Assembly (NCBI GenBank): GCA_016793095.1
Contig: JAEUJQ010000052.1
Span: 186,001 to 250,000, forward strand
DNA: 64,000 nucleotides
From: Myxococcaceae bacterium
GTDB lineage: Bacteria; Myxococcota; Myxococcia; Myxococcales; Myxococcaceae
Direction of reading: 5' to 3'
Shown here: in pieces, positions 17,660 to 26,543 of the stretch
How positions within the stretch are numbered: position 1 is the first letter of the stretch
Layout of the letters: each line of letters opens with the position of its first letter
The notes under the pieces: generated by a model
The model's input: the letters and a program-made list of their open reading frames with translations, nothing else
Told to the model about the DNA's origin: nothing
The model's database searches: none
Position numbers and translations under genes: made by a program

Positions 17660-18520
17660 ATGTTCGCCGTCGCCGCCGCGCAGGGCCGCTCTGGAGCCGC
17701 AATCGCCGAGGCGCTGCTGAAGCAGGGAGAGAAGGTGCGAGCGCTGGTGCGCACCGAGGCGCAGGCCGAGCGCTGGCACAAACGCCACGCTGAGGCGGTG
17801 ACGCTGGATCTCGCCGACACGGCCGCGCTGACGAAGGCGCTCACCGGCGTCACCGGGGCCTCCCTCACGCTGCCGCCGAACCCGAAGGCCGACGACGTCA
17901 TCGCTGATCGGGTGGCCTTCTTCGAGAAGGTCGCTGCAGCGGTGAAGGCGGCGAAGCTGCAGCGCGTGGTGTTCCTCTCGTGCATCGGCGCGCAGCACCC
18001 GTCGGGCACCGGCGCGACCGTCGCTCTGCACCGCGCCGAGGCCCTGCTCAAGAGCGCCGCGCCCGTCGTCACGCACCTGAGAGCGGCGACGTTCCTGGAG
18101 CGCTGGGGCAGCCAGCTCATGTCAGCGCTCGAGTCAGGCGAGCTGAAGAGCGCGATCCCCGTGCACCAGAAGTTCCTCCAGGTGGGCGCTCACGACGTGG
18201 GCGACGCGGCGGCGCGGGCGTTGCTCGACGTACACAAGGGCGTGAAGGTGCTGGAGCTCGCCGGCAGGGAGCCGTGGTCTGCCGACGACGTCGCCGTGGC
18301 CTTCGCGGGGCTCCTCGAGCGTCCCGTCAAGGCGGTCGCCATGACGCCTGACGACGCCGGCGACCTGCTGCGGGCCGGGGGCGCGTCCGACTCGGCGGCG
18401 CGCCTCGAGGCTGAGTGGTTCCACGCCCACGCGCGCGGGCACATCTCGTTCGCGCACCCGCACGGGTACGCGCATGGCTCGACTGCGCTCTACGACGCCC
18501 TCAAGCCGTTGATGGACTGA
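17660..18520 (+). CDS. NmrA-like NAD(P)-binding protein
   Basis: A 286-residue atypical short-chain-dehydrogenase/NmrA fold. The N terminus MFAVAAAQGRSGAAIAEALL is a glycine-poor version of the usual dinucleotide-binding loop. EKVRALVRT follows, and LQRVVFLSCIGA and THLRAATFLERW are characteristic of NAD(P)H-binding NmrA/isoflavone-reductase relatives. It may act as a redox sensor or a quinone/NADPH-dependent reductase. The ATG at 17660 has GAGGAGGT eight bases upstream, so the longer open frame is rejected. It ends seven bases before a convergent PEGA gene. Confidence 0.82.
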   Translation: MFAVAAAQGRSGAAIAEALLKQGEKVRALVRTEAQAERWHKRHAEAVTLDLADTAALTKALTGVTGASLTLPPNPKADDVIADRVAFFEKVAAAVKAAKLQRVVFLSCIGAQHPSGTGATVALHRAEALLKSAAPVVTHLRAATFLERWGSQLMSALESGELKSAIPVHQKFLQVGAHDVGDAAARALLDVHKGVKVLELAGREPWSADDVAVAFAGLLERPVKAVAMTPDDAGDLLRAGGASDSAARLEAEWFHAHARGHISFAHPHGYAHGSTALYDALKPLMD

Positions 18521-18527
18521 GAGGCGA

Positions 18528-19010
18528 TCACTTCTTCTGTCCCTCGGCCTCGCGCTCGAGGTCCTCGTCAACGAAGCCGGCCGGCTCGGGCGGGCGCAAG
18601 GGCCCTCTGGGGTGCAGCGGCCGGTCGTCTTCGATCCTCACCTCGTCGTCGAACTCGATGGCCACCTCACCGGCGTCGCCCTGGCCGGCGTCGGCCACCC
18701 GGCGGGCCTTCTTCTGGACCAACGTCACCTCGACGCGCGTCTCGCGGCCGCCCGGGAAGGTGCCGGCCCAGCTCCGGTACCCGCGCTTCGTCACCTCGAA
18801 CGGCACCTCGCCCTGCCAGGTGTTGTCGGCGAAGTAGGGCGTCGTGCCCACCTCCTTGCCGGCGATGGTGAGCGTCGCGCCGGGCGGCGTGGTGACGAGG
18901 CTCAGCGTGCCGTGCGCGGGTCCCTCGGCCGGCCTCGTGGCCCACCAGCTCGCCGCGCCCACCATGAGCACGCCGGCTGCCGCTGCCCCCGCGATGATCG
19001 CCGTTCGCAT
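18528..19010 (-). CDS. Membrane-anchored PEGA-domain protein
   Basis: A 160-residue protein with an N-terminal membrane anchor (AIIAGAAAAGVLMVGAASWW). A single PEGA domain follows at ~35-105 (GTLSLVTTPPGATLTIAGKE, VGTTPYF, VPFEVTKRGYRSW), then an acidic, Arg/Pro-rich tail ending EREAEGQKK. PEGA domains are surface or carbohydrate-associated beta modules common in myxobacteria. The ATG at 19010 starts exactly at the membrane helix; the upstream in-frame sequence is Arg-rich and unlikely. It is divergent from the zinc-ribbon gene at 19115. Confidence 0.78.
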   Translation of the reverse strand: MRTAIIAGAAAAGVLMVGAASWWATRPAEGPAHGTLSLVTTPPGATLTIAGKEVGTTPYFADNTWQGEVPFEVTKRGYRSWAGTFPGGRETRVEVTLVQKKARRVADAGQGDAGEVAIEFDDEVRIEDDRPLHPRGPLRPPEPAGFVDEDLEREAEGQKK

Positions 19011-19114
19011 CGACGGCCAGTCTCCCACCCCTGCCCCGTGCGGAGTACGGTGAATCGACGCGCGATCCCTTCGTCTGTCGCGTCGCGTTCCGAGGGGAGG
19101 GACACACACCAGCG

Positions 19115-20389
19115 ATGAACGAGCGGCAGATCGAGATGCTGTGGCGGTGTTCGAGCTGTGGCCACCAGAACCTGGGTCGCCACGGCACCTGTCAGGGCTG
19201 CGCCAACCCGAAGGACGGCTCCGAGGAATGGGTGATGCCGGCCGACACAGCGGCCGCGCCCACCGTCACCGATCCCGCGCTGCTCGCGATCGCGAAGGGC
19301 GGCGCCGACTGGCGCTGCCCGCACTGTGACGCGAGCCACCGCAACGCCGACGGCTCCTGCCGGAACTGCGGCGCCGGCAAGCCCTCGGCGCCGGTCTCCG
19401 CCCGCCCGCCCACCGTCATCCGCACCACTGGCTGCACGTGGGGCTGCGGCGCCATCCTGACCCTCCTCGCCGGGGTCGTCGTGGGCGGTGCGCTCCTCAT
19501 CGGCGGAGGGGCGTGGTTCTTCCTTCGCCCGCCGCAGGCCCCCTCGAACGCCAGCGTCTTCGGTCTCTCCGCCGAGACCTCGGTCGAAGCCACGGTCGCG
19601 TCGGCGCACTGGGAGCACGAGGTCGACATCGAGCGCGAACAGCTCGTCGACCGCGAGGGCTTTCGTGACGACGTTCCGAAGGGCGCCCAGGGGGTGAAGG
19701 CCGCCGGCACCCGGCTGCACCACCACGACACCGTGCAGGACGGGTGGACGACGGAGATGTACGAGGTCGAGGTGCCCGACGGCACGCGCACCCGCACCGT
19801 CAGTGAGCAGGTCGCCGACGGCTTCGACACCCGCCACCGAACCGACCGCGTGCGCTGCGGTGAAGAGTGTAGTCCCGGCCCCGAGACCTGCCGCGAGCGC
19901 TGCCAGCCCAACGGCAACGGCTTCGCGACCTGCCGTACCGAGTGCACACCGGGCCGAGAGCGCTGCACGACGAAGTGGTGCGACGAGCGCCGCACCGAGC
20001 AGAGCCCCCGCACGCGCACGGTGACCCGCACCATCTCGGAGCCGGCCACGAGAACCGAGGCCCGCTCCCGTAGGGTCCCCGCGTTCACGCAGGTGCCACG
20101 GTACGCCCCCTACTTCACCTGGAAGGGCCTCGAGTACGTCTTCGATCGCACGGAGCGGGCGCGGGGCGAGGGCTTCGAGACGCGCTGGCCCGAGGCGCCT
20201 CGACGAGGAGTGACCGAGCGCCCCGCCGCTCGCCGGGCCCACTACCGCATCGTCTTCAGGGCGCTGTCGGGGCCAGCGACCTGGAGCTGGTCGCCCACCA
20301 CGCACGACGACTTCCTGTCCTTCGCGCGCTCTGGCCGGTACCGGCTGTTGCTCCGCGACGGCGTCGTGCTGGGCGTGGAGGAGCGCTGA
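19115..20389 (+). CDS. Membrane protein with two N-terminal zinc ribbons
   Basis: A 424-residue protein. Two RanBP2-like zinc ribbons lie at ~12-30 (CSSCGHQNLGRHGTCQGC) and ~68-87 (CPHCDASHRNADGSCRNC). A transmembrane helix at ~112-136 (TLLAGVVVGGALLIGGGAWF) follows. The large outer part contains a second cysteine cluster of eight residues around 249-292 (CGEECSPG through CTTKWC), flanked by Thr/Arg-rich repeats, and a C-terminal domain with WKGLEYVFDRTE. The topology suggests ribbons in the cytoplasm and a periplasmic disulfide- or metal-bound domain. No assigned function. Confidence 0.75.
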   Translation: MNERQIEMLWRCSSCGHQNLGRHGTCQGCANPKDGSEEWVMPADTAAAPTVTDPALLAIAKGGADWRCPHCDASHRNADGSCRNCGAGKPSAPVSARPPTVIRTTGCTWGCGAILTLLAGVVVGGALLIGGGAWFFLRPPQAPSNASVFGLSAETSVEATVASAHWEHEVDIEREQLVDREGFRDDVPKGAQGVKAAGTRLHHHDTVQDGWTTEMYEVEVPDGTRTRTVSEQVADGFDTRHRTDRVRCGEECSPGPETCRERCQPNGNGFATCRTECTPGRERCTTKWCDERRTEQSPRTRTVTRTISEPATRTEARSRRVPAFTQVPRYAPYFTWKGLEYVFDRTERARGEGFETRWPEAPRRGVTERPAARRAHYRIVFRALSGPATWSWSPTTHDDFLSFARSGRYRLLLRDGVVLGVEER

Positions 20390-20432
20390 TCAGGGGTTCG
20401 CCCGCTGATCAGGCACTTCGAGGCTGATCAGG
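20385..20432 (+). repeat. Three GCTGATCAGG boxes at 19-bp spacing
   Basis: Identical decamers GCTGATCAGG lie at 20385-20394, 20404-20413 and 20423-20432, exactly 19 bp apart. Each contains the perfect palindrome CTGATCAG. The first box overlaps the stop codon of the zinc-ribbon gene. The array ends 81 bp before the Pal-like gene, so an operator for a dimeric regulator is a reasonable guess. Confidence 0.75.
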
Positions 20433-20513
20433 CCGAAAATTCGACACGGCTGTAGCGGGCCGTAGAACCCCGATGCACGCCGTCGCACCTCGACGGCAGA
20501 CAACGGAGGTCTC

Positions 20514-21029
20514 ATGAACCGCTTCACGCTGCTCGCCGTCCTCGTGGTGCTCACTGGCTGCAACCGCGCCGTCCAGACGTCGTTCACGCGCCCGCCCTCG
20601 ATGGCGATCGCGCCCGACCCGGACGATCTGCCCCCCACCGCCGACGCCATCGCCGCCGTCGAGCAGGCGCTCAAGAACACCACCGTGCGCTTCGCGTTCG
20701 ATCAGGATCAGCTCACACACGAGGCCCAGCAGTCGCTGCAGCACCTCGCGCGGGTGCTGAGGAAGCACCCCAACGTGAAGATCACCGTGGCCGGCAACTG
20801 CGACGAGCGCGGCACCGAGGAGTACAACTTCCTGCTCGCGCAGCGCCGCGCCGAGGCGGCCGCGCACTACCTCTGGGTGCTCGGCGTGCGGGAGCGCCAG
20901 CTCGAGACGATCAGCTACGGCGCCGAGCTCCCGCTGAGCCTCGAGGGCACTGAGGAGGCCTGGGCGCTCAACCGCCGCGACGACCTCACCGTGAAGCGCG
21001 TCACGCCGGTCGCGTCCATCGCGCCCTGA
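20514..21029 (+). CDS. Pal/OmpA-family peptidoglycan-associated lipoprotein
   Basis: A 171-residue lipoprotein with leader MNRFTLLAVLVVLTGC (lipobox LTGC). A complete OmpA-like peptidoglycan-binding domain covers ~60-160: VRFAFDQDQLTHEAQQSLQH, NCDERGTEEYN, LAQRRAEAAAHYL, SYGAELP and NRRDDL. It should anchor the outer membrane to peptidoglycan. ACGGAGGT lies just upstream of the ATG. It is not next to tolB, so it may be a Pal paralogue. The triple CTGATCAG array upstream may regulate it. Confidence 0.88.
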   Translation: MNRFTLLAVLVVLTGCNRAVQTSFTRPPSMAIAPDPDDLPPTADAIAAVEQALKNTTVRFAFDQDQLTHEAQQSLQHLARVLRKHPNVKITVAGNCDERGTEEYNFLLAQRRAEAAAHYLWVLGVRERQLETISYGAELPLSLEGTEEAWALNRRDDLTVKRVTPVASIAP

Positions 21030-21059
21030 CTCATCGAAGCTCGAGGCCGCGCCGTTCTG

Positions 21060-21941
21060 TCAGCGACGCGGCTTCACGCGGGGCGCTTCCTTCGCCGCGA
21101 CGATCTCGAGCGACAGATCCATCGCCCGCGCCGAGTGCGTGAGCGCCCCCATCGACACGAAGTCCACGCCCAGCTTCGCCAGCACGGGCAGCCGCTCCAG
21201 CGTCACCCCACCCGACACCTCGAGCTCGCAGCGGCCGTTCGCGCGCTTCACCGCGGCGGACACCTGGGCGTCGTCCATGTTGTCCAGCATGACGATGTCG
21301 GCTCCCGCGTCGATCGCCTCGTCGAGCTGCTCGAGCGACGTCACCTCGATCTCGATCTTCACCAGCCGCGGCGCGTTCTTCCGCGCGCGCAGGAGCGCCT
21401 CGCGCACCGAGCCCCCGACCGCCGCGATGTGGTTGTCCTTGATCAGCACACCGTCGAAGAGGCCGACGCGGTGGTTGGTGCCCCCGCCGTGCCGCACGGC
21501 CGCCTTCGACAAGCCGCGCAGCCCTGGCGTCGTCTTGCGCGTGTCGAGGATCTGCAGCTTCGTGCCCTTGACGTGCTTGATGGCCGCGACCGCGTTCGCC
21601 GTCATGGTGGCGATGCCCGAGAGCCGCTGAACGAGGTTGAGCGCGGTGCGCTCCCCGCCCAGCAGCACCCGAAGCGGCCCCTCGAGCTTCGCGACCAGCT
21701 CCCGCTTCCCGGTCCGCTCGCCGTCACCGAGCACGAGCTCGACCTGCACCGAGGGATCGAGCCGGTGGAACACCTGGGCGAAGACGTGCAGGCCCGAGAG
21801 CGTCATCTCCTCCTTGGCCCACAACTCGGCGCGGCCACGGGAGGCCGCAGGCACCAGGGCGTCGCTGGTGACGTCGCCTGCCGAGCCGAGATCCTCGTCC
21901 AGGGCGAGGTCGATCAGCCGCTCGATGAAGTGATCGCGCAT
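21060..21941 (-). CDS. nadC: Nicotinate-nucleotide pyrophosphorylase (carboxylating)
   Basis: Quinolinate phosphoribosyltransferase (293 aa), which converts quinolinate and PRPP to nicotinate mononucleotide in de novo NAD synthesis. Visible family motifs include [55 protein letters not shown] (substrate-binding Arg/Lys), IKDNHI, and the C-terminal EVSGGVTLERLPVLAKLGVD. Length is normal. The ATG at 21941 is seven bases after the valS stop, so the two are probably co-transcribed from the right. Confidence 0.96.
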   Translation of the reverse strand: MRDHFIERLIDLALDEDLGSAGDVTSDALVPAASRGRAELWAKEEMTLSGLHVFAQVFHRLDPSVQVELVLGDGERTGKRELVAKLEGPLRVLLGGERTALNLVQRLSGIATMTANAVAAIKHVKGTKLQILDTRKTTPGLRGLSKAAVRHGGGTNHRVGLFDGVLIKDNHIAAVGGSVREALLRARKNAPRLVKIEIEVTSLEQLDEAIDAGADIVMLDNMDDAQVSAAVKRANGRCELEVSGGVTLERLPVLAKLGVDFVSMGALTHSARAMDLSLEIVAAKEAPRVKPRR

Positions 21942-21948
21942 GGCGTCC

Positions 21949-24900
21949 TCAGCGCTTCGACTTCTTCGGGGCAGGCTTCTTCGGCTTCGACGCGGGCTTC
22001 TTCGGGGCGGGCTTCTTCGGAGCGGGCCTCTTCGCTTTCGCCTTCGGGGTCGGCTTCTTCTTCGGCGCCGCCGCCGGCTTCGCCTTCTTCGCGACCGCCT
22101 TCCTGGGAGCGGCCTTCTTCGGAGCGGCCTTCTTCGCAGCGGGCTTCTCGTCGGGCTCCTTCGCGGCGTTGAACTCGCGCACGGCGTCATCGACGAGGCC
22201 CATGTTCATGTAGGCGACGCCGAGATCCCGGTGATCCTGCGACGAGAGCCCCTCCTTCGTGCCTTCGCGCAGCTTGTCGAGGGCCTCCTTCACCTGGTTG
22301 TCGGGATCGGGGACCATCACGCCCGAGAGCTCTTCCCGGAGCTCTTCCTCGAGGTTGACGGGGCCGGCCGCGGGAGGCGCGACCCTGACCTCGACGGGCG
22401 CGATCCGGCGCAGGTTCTCTGACAGCTTCGCGATGCGGCCCTCGAGCTCGGCGATGCGGGCCTTGTCCTTCTCCACGACGTCCGCGGGGGCGCGGGTCGC
22501 GTAGTTCGGGTTCTCGAACTTCTTCTGGATCTGCGCCGTCTCAGCCTCGGACTTGCCGATCTCCTTCTTCAGGCGCTCGCGCTCTTCGGCGAGGTCGACG
22601 ATGCCGGCGAGGGGCACGAAGATCTCCATCTGCGCGCGGATCTCGGCGGCGGCCTGGGGCGGCTTGGTGCCGAGCGGCTCCACCGAGAGCTTCGAGAGGC
22701 CCGCGAGCGGCATCACGTAGTGCCGGTACGTCTCGAGCGTGCCGCGCACGATCGTCTCGGCGCTCTGCACGTGCGCCTCGATGCGCAGCGACGGCGGCAG
22801 GTTCGACTCGCCTCGAATGGTGCGGATCCCCTCGATGGCCGTGATCAACGGCGCCATCGTGGCCTCGGCGACCTCGTCGCGGAGGCGCTCGTCGGGCTTC
22901 GGGAACTCGGCGATCGCGATCGAGTCCACCGTGCGCGTCATCGGCAGCTTCTGCCAGATCTCCTCGGTGATGAAGGGCGCGAACGGGTGCAGCAGGCGCA
23001 TCACGCGATCGAGGCAGAAGACCAGCGTGGCGCGGGTCGACTCCTTCGCCCCGTCGTCGTCGCCGTAGAGCGCGCCCTTCGCGAGCTCGATGTACCAGTC
23101 GCAGAACTCGCCCCAGAGGAACTGGTACAGGGTCGAGGCGGCGTCCGAGAAGGCGTAGCGCTCGAGGGCGTCGGTGGTCTCACGCACGGCGCGATCGAGC
23201 CGCGAGAGGATCCACCGGTCGGCGAGGCTGAGCGCGCGCTCCTTGATGTACACGCGCCCGTCTTCCTGGAAGTCGCCCAGGTTCATCAGCGCGAAGCGCG
23301 CCGCGTTCCAGATCTTGTTGCAGAAGGCCTTGTAGCCGCCGATGCGATCGATCGAGAGCTTGATGTCGCGGCCCTGCTGGGTGAGCGCGGCGAGCGTGAA
23401 GCGCAGGGCGTCGGCGCCCATCGGCTCGAGGCCCTTCGGGTACTTGTTCCTGATGCTCGCGGGCAGGCGCTCGGGCGGCGCCCCCTGGATGATGTCGAGG
23501 GGATCGATCACGTTCCCCTTCGTCTTCGACATCTTCTCGCCCTTCTCGTCGCGCACCATCGCGTGCAGGTAGACGGTGCGGAAGGGCACCTCGCCCATGA
23601 AGTGCAGGCCCATCATCATCATGCGGGCCACCCAGAAGAAGATGATGTCGTGCCCGGTCTCCATCACGGAGTTCGGGTACCAGGTCTTGAGATCCTTCGC
23701 GTTCGCGTCGGGCCAGCCGAGCGTCGAGAAGGGCCACAGCGCCGAGCTGAACCAGGTGTCGAGCACGTCGGGGTCCTGCACCCACTGGCCCTCGGCGGGA
23801 GCCTCCTTGCTCACCACCGGCGTGGACTTCTCGAAGTCGACCGTGCTGTCGGCGCCCACGGGGAACCAGGCGGGGATCTGGTGGCCCCACCACAGCTGCC
23901 GCGACACGCACCAGTCCTGAATGTTCTCGAGCCAGCGGTTGAAGGTGGCCGTCCACTGGTCGGGCACGAACTTCGTGCGGCCCTCGGCCACGGCGCCCAG
24001 CGCGCGCTCGGCGAGCGGCTTCGTCTTCACGTACCACTGGGGCGACAGGCGCGGCTCCACGGGCACGCCCGAGCGCTGCGACTTCGCCAGCGGCAGCTTG
24101 TGGGGCTTCTCCTCGACGAGCAGCTCTTGAGCCTTGAGATCCTCGAGCACGCGCTTGCGGGCGGCGAAGCGCTCGAGCCCCTGGTACGGGCCGCCGTTCT
24201 CGTTCACGAAGGCGGTCTCGGTGAAGATGTTCACCATCGGCAGACCGTGGCGCAGGCCCGTCTGGTAGTCGTTGTGATCGTGCGCGGGCGTCACCTTCAC
24301 CACGCCGGTGCCGAACTTCGGATCCACCAGCACCGCGTCGGCGATGATGGGAATGCGCCGCCCCACGAGCGGCAGCACCACGTGGCGGCCGATGAGGTGC
24401 TTGTAGCGCTCGTCCTCCGGGTGCACGGCCACGGCGGTGTCGCCCAGCATCGTCTCGGGGCGCGTGGTGGCGACGACCAGCTTCTCGTTCGAGCCCTCGA
24501 CCGGGTACGCGATGCTCCACAGCGAGCCGTTGGTCTCTTCGTTCTCGACCTCGAGATCCGACAGCGCCGTGCGCAGCACCGGGTCCCAGTTGATGAGCCG
24601 GTTGGCGCGGTAGATCAGGCCTTCCTGGTACAGGCGGACGAAGACCTCCTTGACCGCGTCCGACAGGCCGGGATCCATCGTGAAGCGCTCGCGGGACCAG
24701 TCGAGGGAGGCGCCCAGGAGCTTGTGCTGCTCGCCGATGCGCTCGCCGTACTGCTTCTTCCACGCCCACACGCGCTTCAAGAACTCCTCGCGACCGAGAT
24801 CGTGGCGCGTCTTCTTCTCGGTCTTCATCAGCTCGCGCTCGACGACCATCTGCGTCGCGATGCCGGCGTGATCGGTGCCCGGGAGCCACAGGCAGTTGAA

Positions 24901-25125
24901 GCCGCTCATGCGCTTCCACCGCGTGAGGATGTCCTGGATGGTGGCGGTCAGCGCGTGGCCGAGGTGCAGGCTGCCGGTGACGTTGGGCGGCGGCAGCACG
25001 ATGCAGAACGGGGGCTTCTTCGAGTCCGGGTCAGCGGTGAAGAGGCCGTCAGCGATCCACTGCTTCGACCACCGCGCTTCGACCTCGGTGGGCTCGTAGG
25101 ACTTCGACAATTCGGCAGAACTCAT
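21949..25125 (-). CDS. valS: Valyl-tRNA synthetase with Lys/Pro/Ala-rich C-terminal tail
   Basis: Class I aminoacyl-tRNA synthetase (1058 aa) charging tRNA-Val. Motifs: PPPNVTGSLHLGHAL (HIGH-type), GEKMSKTKGNVIDPL (KMSKS-type), the editing domain (TTRPETMLGDTAVAVHP), the anticodon domain, and a C-terminal coiled coil (EERERLKKEIGKSEAETAQI). Beyond the usual end it adds about 130 residues: an acidic segment, one TPR-like unit (DHRDLGVAYMNMGLVDDAV), and a ~65-residue lysine/alanine/proline tail resembling histone H1. Typical bacterial ValRS ends around 880-950 residues. The tail may help bind tRNA or other nucleic acid (inference). nadC follows. Confidence 0.97.
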   Translation of the reverse strand: MSSAELSKSYEPTEVEARWSKQWIADGLFTADPDSKKPPFCIVLPPPNVTGSLHLGHALTATIQDILTRWKRMSGFNCLWLPGTDHAGIATQMVVERELMKTEKKTRHDLGREEFLKRVWAWKKQYGERIGEQHKLLGASLDWSRERFTMDPGLSDAVKEVFVRLYQEGLIYRANRLINWDPVLRTALSDLEVENEETNGSLWSIAYPVEGSNEKLVVATTRPETMLGDTAVAVHPEDERYKHLIGRHVVLPLVGRRIPIIADAVLVDPKFGTGVVKVTPAHDHNDYQTGLRHGLPMVNIFTETAFVNENGGPYQGLERFAARKRVLEDLKAQELLVEEKPHKLPLAKSQRSGVPVEPRLSPQWYVKTKPLAERALGAVAEGRTKFVPDQWTATFNRWLENIQDWCVSRQLWWGHQIPAWFPVGADSTVDFEKSTPVVSKEAPAEGQWVQDPDVLDTWFSSALWPFSTLGWPDANAKDLKTWYPNSVMETGHDIIFFWVARMMMMGLHFMGEVPFRTVYLHAMVRDEKGEKMSKTKGNVIDPLDIIQGAPPERLPASIRNKYPKGLEPMGADALRFTLAALTQQGRDIKLSIDRIGGYKAFCNKIWNAARFALMNLGDFQEDGRVYIKERALSLADRWILSRLDRAVRETTDALERYAFSDAASTLYQFLWGEFCDWYIELAKGALYGDDDGAKESTRATLVFCLDRVMRLLHPFAPFITEEIWQKLPMTRTVDSIAIAEFPKPDERLRDEVAEATMAPLITAIEGIRTIRGESNLPPSLRIEAHVQSAETIVRGTLETYRHYVMPLAGLSKLSVEPLGTKPPQAAAEIRAQMEIFVPLAGIVDLAEERERLKKEIGKSEAETAQIQKKFENPNYATRAPADVVEKDKARIAELEGRIAKLSENLRRIAPVEVRVAPPAAGPVNLEEELREELSGVMVPDPDNQVKEALDKLREGTKEGLSSQDHRDLGVAYMNMGLVDDAVREFNAAKEPDEKPAAKKAAPKKAAPRKAVAKKAKPAAAPKKKPTPKAKAKRPAPKKPAPKKPASKPKKPAPKKSKR

Positions 25126-25152
25126 GGTGCTCCCGCGCCCGTGGGGGCGACG

Positions 25153-25188
25153 AAAAACGGCGTCGACCCACCCTGGAGCCGACGCCGT
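25153..25188 (-). terminator. Rho-independent terminator after romR
   Basis: Read leftwards, a perfect nine-base-pair stem (ACGGCGTCG with CGACGCCGT, 14-base loop) is followed by TTTTT. It lies 53 bases beyond the romR stop and just before valS, so it would separate the two leftward transcription units. Confidence 0.8.
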
Positions 25189-25241
25189 CTTCTCTCACAT
25201 CTGACCCTCAACACAACGGAGTCGACGCCGACGCCGAGGGC

Positions 25242-26444
25242 TCAGGCCAGGCCCTTCGCCTCGCGTTCCTTGATGAGGCGGTCGAGCTCCTCGCGGATGA
25301 TGGTCTCGGCGAGCTGGGGCACCACTTCCCAGGCGATCTTCTCGATGACGTCTCTCGAGGCGGCCGAGAGCGCGGCGCGCAGCTGAGCCTCGCCACCGTC
25401 GGCGGGCTTGTCGTCGAGCGACAGGGTCTCGTGGTGGGGCTGGGCGTGAGGCGGCGCGTGGGGGTGGTGCGGCGCGTGGGGCTGGCCGGGCATCGGCGGG
25501 CGACCGGGCGGTGGGCCCATCGGCCGACCCTGCATGGGTCCACCGGGTGGAGGCGCCCCGAGGCCGAAGGGATCACGGCGCTGCATCGGCGCACCGGGGA
25601 GCGGCGCGCCACCCGGGGGACGCGGCAGCCCGGGCCCACCCATTCCAGGACCGGGCGGCATTCCAGGGCCGGGCATTCCCGGCGGTCGTGGCATGCCGGG
25701 CTGGGTCCCCATCGGGACACCTGGCGGTCGAGCCATGCCGGGGCCCGGCATTCCCGGGGCGCCAGGCATTCCCGGCGGCCGCATGCCGGGCTGGGTTCCG
25801 GGTGGAATGCCAGGCCCGGGAGGACGCGCCATGCCGGGACCCGGGGGCATTCCGGGCCGCATCCCGGGCTGGGTACCGGGGGGAATCCCGGGGCCCGGAG
25901 GCCGCGGCATGCCTGGACCCGGCGGCATGCCCGGGCCGGGCGCCATCGGGTTGCGCATCATGCCGGGCTGGGTGCCCATGGGGATGCCGGTGGGCGGCGC
26001 CGCGACCGGCGGACGCGCGACAGGCGCCGTGGCGGTGGAGACTGGCGCGACGGTGGTGATCGGCCCTGCGCCCGGCGCCATGCCGACGAGCGCTCGCACC
26101 CGCTCCATGAAGCCCTGGCTGTCGAAGGGCTTGACGATGTGGGCGGTCGCTCCCGACGCGCGGGCGCGGTTCTCGTCGAAGGGCTCGAAGGTGCCCGCGA
26201 GCAGCATCACGGGCGTCGCAGCCGTCGAGGGGTCGTGCCGGATCGCCTGCGCGACCTCGTAGCCGGTCTTCCCCGGCATCATGCAGTCGGCGATGACGAG
26301 ATCGGGCCTCAGCTCCCGCGCCTTGTTGATGGCGTCGATGCCGTTGTCCACCATCGTCACGGTGAAGTCTTCGGTCGAGAACACCATGCCGATGACCTTC
26401 CGCATGGTGATGGAATCGTCAGCGACCAGAACGCTCTTGGGCAT
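25242..26444 (-). CDS. romR: RomR-type polarity response regulator
   Basis: A 400-residue receiver protein. Residues 1-120 form a receiver domain with D9/D10, phospho-acceptor D53 (IADCMMPGK), T85 and K105. A long Pro/Gly/Met-rich linker (~125-330) of [12 protein letters not shown] repeats follows. The conserved C-terminal helix is [20 protein letters not shown] then [18 protein letters not shown]. This layout matches Myxococcus RomR, which sets front-rear polarity with MglA/MglB and whose phosphosite is also D53. A CheW-like gene lies 99 bp upstream and a divergent GGDEF gene beyond it. Assignment rests on architecture and context, not alignment. Confidence 0.78.
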   Translation of the reverse strand: MPKSVLVADDSITMRKVIGMVFSTEDFTVTMVDNGIDAINKARELRPDLVIADCMMPGKTGYEVAQAIRHDPSTAATPVMLLAGTFEPFDENRARASGATAHIVKPFDSQGFMERVRALVGMAPGAGPITTVAPVSTATAPVARPPVAAPPTGIPMGTQPGMMRNPMAPGPGMPPGPGMPRPPGPGIPPGTQPGMRPGMPPGPGMARPPGPGIPPGTQPGMRPPGMPGAPGMPGPGMARPPGVPMGTQPGMPRPPGMPGPGMPPGPGMGGPGLPRPPGGAPLPGAPMQRRDPFGLGAPPPGGPMQGRPMGPPPGRPPMPGQPHAPHHPHAPPHAQPHHETLSLDDKPADGGEAQLRAALSAASRDVIEKIAWEVVPQLAETIIREELDRLIKEREAKGLA

Positions 26445-26543
26445 CTTCGTTGTCTTTCGAGGGCCGGACAGTTCCGGCGAGATGGCGTCAGGAGTGTAGG
26501 CAGCCGGCTCTTTCCAGCCAAGAAAAGTACGCTGCCACGGCGC

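Noticed and set aside
17595-17660. A 21-codon leader frame (starting MNPEALAASG) overlapping the NmrA-like start
   Set aside because: It arises inside a duplicated terminator sequence whose first copy is non-coding; no start-region signal of its own was seen. Kept only as a remark.
25126-25241. T-box or other leader control of valS
   Set aside because: The region is short and mostly occupied by the romR terminator hairpin; no specifier or antiterminator pattern was found.
22720-25386. Very long open frame antisense to valS, and similar antisense frames at 9102-12086 and 4906-7242
   Set aside because: These lie opposite genes with clear motifs, have Arg/His-rich unfamiliar products and are expected in high-GC DNA where the complementary frame lacks stops.
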